A DNA stretch of 64,000 nucleotides, from positions 62,001 to 126,000 of the forward strand of contig JAUIRK010000119.1 in NCBI GenBank assembly GCA_030549495.1, read 5' to 3'. The notes under the pieces were generated by a model, which searched no databases, had not been told where the DNA came from, and saw nothing but the letters and a program-made list of their open reading frames with translations. Positions 56,431-64,000 of this stretch are shown here, piece after piece. Origin of the DNA: Nectonema munidae. Its lineage: Eukaryota; Nematomorpha; Nectonematoida; Nectonematidae. A program made the position numbers and the translations under genes. Each line of letters opens with the position of its first letter. Position 1 is the stretch's first letter.

Positions 56431-57605
56431 AATTAAAAGCATCTCATGATCAAAGAATCAAAAATATCTCTAAATAAATAAAGAAATAAATAAATAAATA
56501 GTAATTTCAAAAATGTTTTCATACTTTTTTTGGAATCGGTCTTGTTATTGTTCCACCATGAAATGATTTCATTATATCCTGTAAATTTCTTCTTATTTTT
56601 TGTTATTTTAATATAGTACGCGCATAGTTTTCAATGTTTTCGATTGCAAAAAGCATAAGATATTTTTATTTGAAATGTTTGGTTCCAAACGTTGGAATTC
56701 TTGTAGAATCTAAAAAGCAGAAAATATAGCCATTAAATTAGCTCAACTAAATTCTTTTATTTTCAAAAAAAGACATTTTATATTTTTATCGGGGGTTTGA
56801 AAAGGATAATGAAATAGAAATAACTAAGCTAATGGTAATTAAAAGGCCGAAGGGCCGCTGTGATGATCAACCTTGTATATATTTACAAAAACACCTTGAA
56901 GAGTATAAGATATGGTATCAAGAAAAGTAAGCACAGTGCGTTTCGTTATAAAGCATTAAGGTGTATGTAAGTAAATTTATGAAAAATATATAGATATATA
57001 TTTACGATACATTGATAGAAGAGTAAGCATAAATATAAAAAATATGAATAATGATATAGATACAGAAAACTAATAATGTTAAACTTGCTGTTTTTAACCA
57101 GTCAAACACTCACACAAGCATAACAGTTAGATATGGAGCAAGAAGACTCATACTCTAAAGTAATTTTTTAATTTAGTGGAGAAGTGAAGAAATGAATACC
57201 TTCAACTTTCCTCCAAGGCTCTAGATTTCTCGATGCCCACCTAATGAAGAACATCTTCCTATGGGATCAGAAACTCAAAAGAAACTTTATAATTTGTGCA
57301 CCAATTTTTTACTTTTACCTCTGTAACTTTATTTCTCAAACTTTATATATATATATAATAAACTTACTAAACTTACTTACTAGTGGAGAAGCAAGAGTAC
57401 AGGGAAATCATATGTGAGTTCGAATTGTAAAACATTGCGAGTTTATGGCGTAGAGATTGTTTAGAGTTGGATAATCTAAAGAAAGGGACAGACAAAAAAG
57501 AGAGAAATCTGTGAAAGATTCTTTGTTTTTCAAAATTAAAAGAAATAATACTGTTAAAATTATCAGGGAATACACATTTTCATCATATTATAGTTACATT
57601 AGAAC
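56431..57605. other. Intergenic DNA, possible LINE 3' remnant
   Basis: AAAGGCCGAAGGGCCGCTGTGA at 56843-56865 resembles the GGCC hairpin in the 3' part of the LINE at 32.77 kb. The following 700 bp may be an old LINE on the minus strand, but no protein block can be read with confidence. Confidence 0.35.
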
Positions 57606-57607
57606 TA

Positions 57608-57650
57608 CAGTCAAACCTCGTTACCCGCGGTAGCCAGAGAAAAACTGCCA
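57608..57650 (+). mobile_element. Solo pogo/Tigger-like terminal repeat
   Basis: CAGTCAAACCTCGTTACCCG, preceded by TA, matches the common CAGT-x-x-AACCTCGTTA start of pogo-group mariner elements. The opposite end was not found within the following 2 kb. Confidence 0.4.
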
Positions 57651-58094
57651 AACGCGAAACAGGTATTTGTTGCTCAAGCGTGTATACACTGTCTTTAACA
57701 TAAGTACGCTATAATTCCAACCAGATGTTATGGTGATTTTATTCGCGTTCTCAATATTTATGGCGATAATATATAAGTTTACGTACATAATTACTTTCTA
57801 AGTTTTAAATACATACAAAATCTATCATCAAGAATTCAAATACTTTTGGAAAAGAAAAACTCTATTCTTTTATAAACTTGATAGATATCATAATATTCTA
57901 AAAAGAAAATATTGTAAAAAACTACTTTTACATAACCACGCTGTTGGGGGGGGGGCGGGATTCTATGTAAATTTGACCTCTATAAATTTCACCCCGAAAT
58001 CCCCCGGTACTTTTCTGTTAGAGATCGAACAAACTTAACGCAGGAGTGTGAAAAAAAATGATAAAATTTTAAAATAACGCTAATTGTTGAAGAT

Positions 58095-59089
58095 TTGAAA
58101 TACTTTTATAAAAAAAACGGTCCAGTTTTCAAAAGATTTTATATTGATGAAAGTATGGTGCCCTCATACGAAGGTTAATGGGTCTGGAATAAAGCAAGCC
58201 ATGTGAAACAAACCGATACGTTTTGGTTATAAGGTTTTTTGTTTAAATACAGACGTAGGCTATTTACAAAATTTTGAGATATACCAAGGTAAAAGTAGTG
58301 CTCAAACTATTTACTCCAAAGAGTTTGGAGTTAGCGCAGGTGTAGTTTTAAGCCTGATAGATAAAAATTGCAAATACAAACACCTTTTTACTAATAAAAG
58401 AACTAACAAAACAAAAAATTTTATTCACTGGTGTTATAAGAAAAGACCGATTAAAAAATTGTAAGTTTGAAAAAAAAATTAGTTGAAAGGTTTTTATAAT
58501 GTTAACATTGAAATGGTTTAAAAAATCTCTGTAGTTTCATGGAAGGACAATGTAATCGTTAATGTTGCTTCTAAGTCTATTGTAACAAGTGTTTTTACAA
58601 TGAAAAAAGCTAAAAGATGGTTCGTCTCTTCAAGAAAAAAGTTGATATAAATATTCCTAATTCTGTGCATTTATATAATCAAAATATAGGCTTTACTGAT
58701 TCAATGAATTACATAATTCCTTTATACAGACCCGTATTTCGATCGAAAAGATGGCATTTTCCATTATTGGTTTTTATGATGCAAGCTTCTTTGTACAACG
58801 CATACAAAATGAACTGTAATAAGAAATACACTTTTGTGGAGTTTATAAGACAAGTTGTGATGGAAAATTTACAAAAATATGGGCAAGAAAAAAAAATAGA
58901 AAGTTTGGAGGTAAACCGGCATCAAAAAGAGTGTCAGAAGAAGCGAGGTATGACAATATTGGTCATATTGTAAAGAGAAAAGACAAAAGACCAAGATGTG
59001 CTCAGTGTAAATCTCAAACAAGTTTTATTTGTTCGAAATGTGACGTTGTTCTACATGTCAATTGCTTTGATATCTTTCATAAAAAATGA
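58095..59089 (+). pseudogene. piggyBac transposase (PGBD2/3-like), N-terminus lost
   Basis: Plus-strand blocks in order: FKRFYIDESMVPSYEG (first catalytic Asp), KPIRFGYKVFCLNTDVGYLQ, YQGKSSAQTIYSKEFGVSAG (YQG-x-x-x-x-QT-x-YSKEFG), VVLSLIDKN, GVIRKDRLKNCKFE, VVSWKDNVIVNVASK, HLYNQNIGFTDSMNYIIPLY, RPVFRSKRWHFPLLVFMMQA and ASLYNAYKMN. The frame then changes to YDNIGHIVKRKDKRPRCAQC and FICSKCDVVLHVNCFDIFHK, ending in a stop. The Cys-rich tail and YQG/YSKEFG blocks place it near vertebrate PGBD2/PGBD3-type proteins. The usual GVD-x-x-DQ block is altered to GFTDSMNY, and the second Asp block (DNFF) seems lost by a small deletion near 58385. At least four frame changes. No element ends were confirmed. 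Confidence 0.88.
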
Positions 59090-59950
59090 TTTTTATTATA
59101 AATAAATTTATTTTTTACATTAATTTTGGTATATTATGTTTTATACATTTTTAAAAATTTTTATAATTTTATCTATTTCAATATAAAAAGTTGAAGAAAA
59201 ATAAGAAATTGACTACATAAATTTTCATTTTTAAAGTAATTATCTTTTTATTTTTCAATGATAAAATTAGCTATATTTATGTTTTTTCAATCTCACAATT
59301 TTAACTTTTAATAGTAATTTTTGACATTACTAACGCTTTATAAATAGAAATTTTTAGATTAAAGTATGGTTTTTTACTATTTAATTGTTTTTCATGATTA
59401 AAATATATTAACAATATTATTTATCAAATTTTAACTAGTTTAAATTTTTAAATAAAAATATTCGTAAAAAGGTTTTTTTTTGTTATGCAACTAATACAAA
59501 ACTAAACTAAAACCTTTATTTTTTTTAAATTTAACTTGTTCTTAAAACTAATTTAAATTGAATGTATGTTCACATTAAGTACCAATGTTTCATTTACGCG
59601 ACGCTCTCGTTTTTTTTGTCGCATATAAATAGTATTTGTTTTAGATTGAAAAGTCAAAGAATGATAAATTGGCAACTTATTTATGTAAAAAAAATTTTAA
59701 TTTCATTTTATAAATAGTGGATTTTTAAGATATTGTTGCGCATACGCAACAGTGGTAATATAAGGGTAAGATATATAAGGCTTAATTTTGGCATCTTTAA
59801 ATTTTAAAATCCAATAGTTTTTAAAAATTATAAAATTTATCTAAAAATTATTGTATATACTTAATTACTTAATATATATTTATTTCCATTTTTAGAAGTT
59901 TAGAAGCTAAAAAATTACTGAAATTTCATTAATTTATTATTTTTTTAAAT
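59090..59950. other. Intergenic DNA with one palindrome
   Basis: Very AT-rich, no gene. GTTGCGCATACGCAAC at 59736-59751 is a near-perfect 16-bp palindrome and one of the few GC-rich words in the stretch. It may be a remnant of an element end. Confidence 0.5.
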
Positions 59951-59954
59951 ATAA

Positions 59955-61577
59955 ATGAGTGAAAAAATTTTTAAAAAATCCATAAATATTCAGAAGACTT
60001 TTTGAAAACTTACCTTTTGCCTCATTTGCAATCAATGCTTATCAAATGAATCGTTGAAACCAAATCGTCTTTCTTTACATTTGAAAACTAAACATTTAAA
60101 GTACTTCAATTCAAATTTGGATTATTTAAAGTCTTTGAAAGAAAAATTTCAAAAAAAAACGATAAATTATTATTTGTTCAAGAAACAAGATATTGATTTC
60201 AATTCTATTCTCAAAGCCAGTTACGATATTTCATTACTAATTGCTAAAACTGGACAAAATCATACCATAAGTGAGGACTTGATAAAACCATCAATATCCA
60301 AATTCACAAAAATAGTTCTTGAAAAAGACGATAATGCTGTTCACTCAATGTCATTAGTAACAACTCAGTCAGCTGGAGAATTGATGAAATGGGTAACGAT
60401 ATTGAAATGCAGATAGTTGAAAAATTGAAGTCAACAAAATTTTCATTGCAAATAGATGAATCAACTTTTTTAAATAGTCAATTAGCATTTGTGAGATATA
60501 TTGATAATAGTGAGTTTGCTGAAGAAATGTTTTTTTGTGAATCAATGGACAGAACTACTACAGCATGTGATATTTTTTTTATAAAATCAAAAATTGCATT
60601 GACGAAAAAATGATACCGATGAAAAACATTGTACCATGTGCTGCAGAGGGTGTTCCTTTTTTGATGGGAAAGAAGAACGGATCTTTGAAGTTGTTGAAAG
60701 ATCAAGTACCAGACATGCTAATTATACATTGTGTAATTCATAGAGAAAATTTAGTTTCTAAAAATTTATCTAAGTTTTAAAATCAGCAATAAGACGTATA
60801 AATGCTATTAAAGCTAATCCAAAATGGGAGCGTCTCTTCAAACAGATTTGTGAGAACAGTAGTGCTGACTTTGTTAGACTTCTGCCACATACAGAAGTAA
60901 GATGGCTTTCTAAGGGAATGGCTTTGAAAAGATTTATGCAATTATTCGATATTATCAAAGATTTTTGAGTGATAGGCCTGAAAATAAATATTTGCTCACT
61001 AATGATGAAAAAGCATTTTTGAGTTACCTAACGGATCTTTTTGAAAAATTGAATGTTCTTAATAAGCAACTTCAAGGCTCGAATAAAACACTGAATGATG
61101 CAAAATCCAAAATACTTAGTTTTTGAAGCATGAGAAAAAAATATTCAACAAAAAAAGTTTGATCAATTTTATTGGTTTAAAGAAAATGAAGCAAGTGATT
61201 CAGCTGTAAAAATTATTCTTGATCATCTGAAAAACTTAGAGTTGGAGTTTGGAGAAAGGTTTCCCGACCTTAAAAATCTTAAGTTTCCTAATTGGATGGT
61301 GCAGGCAATGTTAGTTGATATTTCCGAGGTTACAATAGAATACCAAGAAGAAATTTCTGAAATTCAAAATGACGAATCTGTTAAAATTCTGTTTCATCAC
61401 AAAGGTACGATGGCGTGGCTTTGTGATGAAACAGAAAAAAAGTATCCTCATTCTACCAACATTGCCAGAAAAATTTGTTGCCATTTCCATCTTTTTACTT
61501 GGTAGAATGTGGTTTTAGTGCTGTCAATGATATGTTGTTGAATAGTTTTGACATCATTAAAAGAGGAGATCTCAGAC
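59955..61577 (+). pseudogene. hAT transposase (ZBED5/FAM200-like), cut by a piggyBac-type element
   Basis: The start MSEKIFKKSINIQK is followed, after a stop, by a BED-type zinc finger, CLICNQCLSNESLKPNRLSL and HLKTKH (C-x2-C ... H-x4-H). Then come INYYLFKKQDIDFNSILKAS, WRIDEMGNDIEMQIVEKLKS, TKFSLQIDEST (first catalytic Asp), FVRYIDNSEFAEEMFFCESM, MKNIVPCAAEGVPFLMGKK, MLIIHCVIHRENLVSKNL, FVRLLPHTEVRWLSKGMALK, YLTDLFEKLNVLNKQLQGSN, FGERFPDLKNLKFPNWMVQA, and finally FYLVECGFSAVNDMLLNSFD with IIKRGDLRL (hAT C-terminal domain). It is nearly full length, with about five frame changes or stops. It ends at a TTAA where the element at 61582 begins, so the last codons lie beyond the window. Confidence 0.9.
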
Positions 61578-61689
61578 TTAACCCTATTAGTGCTGGGCAA
61601 AATTTGTTCGCTCAAGTGCTGGGGGGCGTAAAGTGCCCCCCCCCCCATTTTTCTCAGATATTAATAAGTTTTTATAAATATTTTTGATG

Positions 61690-62560
61690 TTACATATATA
61701 TTTCAACTATGCTGAATTCAGTGGTGATGTCCATTTTTTATCAAAATCAATCAAACCTGTCAAAAAATTGATTTATATTTGACAGCTCATCTCAAAAAGG
61801 AACTTTTTATTTAAATAATTAAATAAAGTTTTTTACGCATGTATACCCATTTTCAAATATGCTGAATTCAGTGGTGATATTCATTTTTTATGAAAATCAA
61901 TAAAACCTGTCAAAAAAAGTGATTTACATATGATAGCTCATCTCAAAAAAAGAAACTTTTTATCTAAATAATTATGTAATGTTTTTTACACATATACAAC
62001 CTTTTTCAAGCATGCTGAATTCAGCGATGATATTCATTTTTTTTTTATAAAAATCAATTAAAGTTATCAAAGCATTGATTTATATATGACAGCTCATCTT
62101 AAAAAGAAACTTTTTATCTAATAATATAAAGTTTTTTACACATATATACCCATTTTTAAGCATGCGTAATTCAGTGGTGATATTCATTTTTTTTTATAAA
62201 AATCAATCAAAACTGTCAAAAAAATGATTTATCCCAAAAAGAAAGGATCAGGGACGGTTTTTTGAATTAGAGAATTACGTTTAATAGAAAGTATAGGGAG
62301 GTTATGAAGTTTACCGTGAGGGCATTTTACACACTTATACCCATTTTCAAGTAGGCTGTGTTTACTGGTTATATTCCTTTTTTTTTATAAATATTAGTCA
62401 ACCCTGACAAAATAATTTAAATATGACAGCCCATGTCAAAATTAAAATTTTGATTCTTTTAAAGTTTTTTATACATTTCAAGTATGCAGAATTTAATGGT
62501 AATGTTCATTTTTTTTATGAAATCAATAAAACCTGTCAAAAAATCGATTAAACCTGTAAA
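61690..62560 (+). repeat. Tandem array L (~150-bp units), six units
   Basis: The landmark ATGCTGAATTCAGTGGTGATATTCAT recurs at about 61706, 61858, 62011, 62159, 62353 and 62481, giving spacings of about 152, 153, 148, 194 (an extra ~45 bp) and 128 bp. Each unit has ATCAATCAAACCTGTCAAAA, a partner TTGATTTATATTTGACAG and ACATATATACCCATTTTCAAG. Confidence 0.85.
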
Positions 62561-63559
62561 TCAAAGTCAAATATATAAACATAAAAATAACTTCTATTTG
62601 CAGTTTTCTCTGGTGATTATTTTCTTAATTTATTTAATAAACCAACTTTAGGTGTTTAATTCACTCAAAATGTTTTATTCTACAGTAACTTATGTAACTC
62701 GATAGGACTTCCATCTTTTTGGCTACAAATTCGTTATCGGCTTGTAGTCTCTACGTCATATTATAATTTACAGTATGTAATTTTGGTATTCATTCTATGA
62801 TGATCCTTTCTTGGTAGCTCTTTTTTCATTAGAAATATATATTTTTCAATGTGTGTTCGAAAATTTTTTTATAAGGATAAAATTACTTTTTTCCTCTCAG
62901 GCCTGAATATTTGTCAATCAATCTCATTTCAAAGGGTTTTTTCTTCAATTACAAAAAGTTGTCAACGTTCTTCATCCAAAAAATTATCTCTTTGACACAA
63001 AAGGAAAAAGATGGACAAATTCAATTTAAATTAAATATATCTTGATAGTGACTAAATTTTCACATATTGGCATCTGTGCCATTTTTAATAAATATGATCT
63101 TATTCTAAATTATCAGATTTCCTACCCATATTAGCTAAATGTTAACTGTAATCCTAGATGATAAGCTATAGATTTAAATATTTTTCATTTGTAAAAGAGG
63201 AACTTCTTTTTCACAGTCAAAATCTTTTTTTAAGTATATAATTAAACCACTTCCTAGTTCATTAGAACATGGTAGATCTTCCATTTAGTAAGGATACATT
63301 TTTTTTAATTATTTGTTTTGATCACATGTTCTCTTTTCAATTAGTTTTCAACTTGGTTCCTTCTCTCATACAAATTTTCAAAAGATTTTATAATACGTTT
63401 TATTTTTTTTAATAAATATTTCATACTCAAGATGATTGTAGAAAGTATTATAAGCCAAAATATACAAAAAAAAAAGTATATTTTTACTATATACCTAATA
63501 TGCAGCCATTTTTTGAAATTTTTTTACAGAACTGTTTTTCAGGCATACATTACTAATTC

Positions 63560-64000
63560 AATTGCCACTTCGAGATATTTTTTAACCGTATTATTCAAAA
63601 TCCAGTACAGAAATAAAATAAGCATAGTCGATTTGGTATAAAACAGATATTTTATTTTTTTGAAAATATTTTTGAAGACAGTATCTAGAAGTAAACCGCA
63701 AATCTGATTCAAGCTTTCAGATATTTTAAAACCATAAATGCCAAACATGAGTCCAAAAATTAAACCAGCATCATCCATTTGGCATGAAAACAGATATTTT
63801 ATTTAAATTTCAAAAATATTTCTGTAGACATTAGACGTAAATCGAAAATTTGATTGACACTTTCAGACATTTAAAACCTCTAAATGCAAAAAATGATTTC
63901 AGAAATAAAAATTATCATGGTCGAATTGGTATAAAAACATATATTTCATGTAAAATTAGAGAGAATATTTTGGAATATAGTTTTCAGTCATAAACCGCTA
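63560..64000 (+). repeat. Tandem array R, third copy (partial, divergent)
   Basis: Landmarks AAATAAAATAAGCATAGTCGATTTGGTATAAAA, AGTAAACCGCAAATCTGATTCAAGCTTTCAGATATTTTAAAACC and AAATGCAAAAA recur at roughly 145-150 bp. Divergence from the arrays at 17.1 and 55.9 kb is higher, so this is another subfamily. Confidence 0.7.

Larger units (their letters stand above)
61582..64000 (+). mobile_element. Array-bearing piggyBac-type element, runs off the window
   Basis: The left end CCCTATTAGTGCTGG is preceded by TTAA (61578-61581). Inside lies the palindrome GGGGCGTAAAGTGCCCC with an expanded C-run, then array L (61690-62560), a unique middle (62570-63560) and array R (63560 to the window end). No transposase frame was recognised in the middle, part of which (63000-63560) matches the inverted copy at 21540-22060. 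It inserted into the hAT C-terminal domain. The right end is outside the window. Confidence 0.85.

Overview
This window looks like AT-rich (roughly 70 % A+T or more by eye) intergenic DNA from an invertebrate animal, most likely an arthropod. The inference rests on the mobile-element mix: piggyBac, hAT of the ZBED5/FAM200 type, FLYWCH-type MULE, RTE and CR1/L2-like LINEs, a Gypsy-group LTR element and tRNA-derived SINEs. A crustacean such as a copepod is a plausible host, but nothing here fixes the species. I found no convincing host protein gene, rRNA or functional tRNA gene. Nearly every readable coding stretch is a remnant of a transposable element, usually broken into two or more frames.

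Layout. 0-6.7 kb: non-coding DNA with one long-TIR element (2.2-3.0 kb) and a TTAA-flanked miniature piggyBac element. 6.7-9.3 kb: a ZBED5-like hAT, a SINE and another TTAA miniature element. 10.8-15.4 kb: two heptad-repeat protein tails, a hAT-like fragment and an RTE LINE split by a hAT-like insertion. 17.0-22.4 kb: arms of a large piggyBac-type element carrying ~150-bp tandem arrays, with a SINE and a third TTAA element. 22.8-24.9 kb: a nearly full-length but broken piggyBac. 26.3 kb: a piggyBac fragment. 30.9-36.2 kb: SINE, small hAT, CR1/L2-like LINE on the minus strand, and RT and hAT fragments. 37.3-40.1 kb: a small hAT with 8-bp target duplications and a MULE interrupted by a SINE. 40.4-43.5 kb: a rearranged fossil Gypsy-group LTR element. 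44.5-51.8 kb: small hAT, two decayed LINEs, a SINE, a duplicated ~600-bp repeat and a second ZBED5-like hAT. 53.6-59.1 kb: a large piggyBac-type element with array arms, then another piggyBac transposase remnant. 60.0-64.0 kb: a third hAT, cut at a TTAA by a further array-bearing piggyBac-type element that runs off the window.

The most interesting theme is the piggyBac-like elements. Several apparently unrelated families (CCCATTTAAG..., CCCGTTAACG..., CCCTATTAGTG..., and the coding element at 22.8 kb) share one end design: a short terminal repeat followed closely by a hyphenated palindrome such as GCGGTCAAAATGACCGC. The CCCTATTAGTG family also carries two different ~150-bp tandem arrays, one near each end, whose unit order is kept between copies. 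The other strong signals are clear nested insertions (SINE in MULE, hAT-like in RTE, piggyBac-type in hAT), which give relative ages, and an LTR with a 44-bp array of the octamer ATTTGCAT.

Limits: all boundaries are by eye, superfamily calls rest on remembered family motifs, and no database search or alignment was run.
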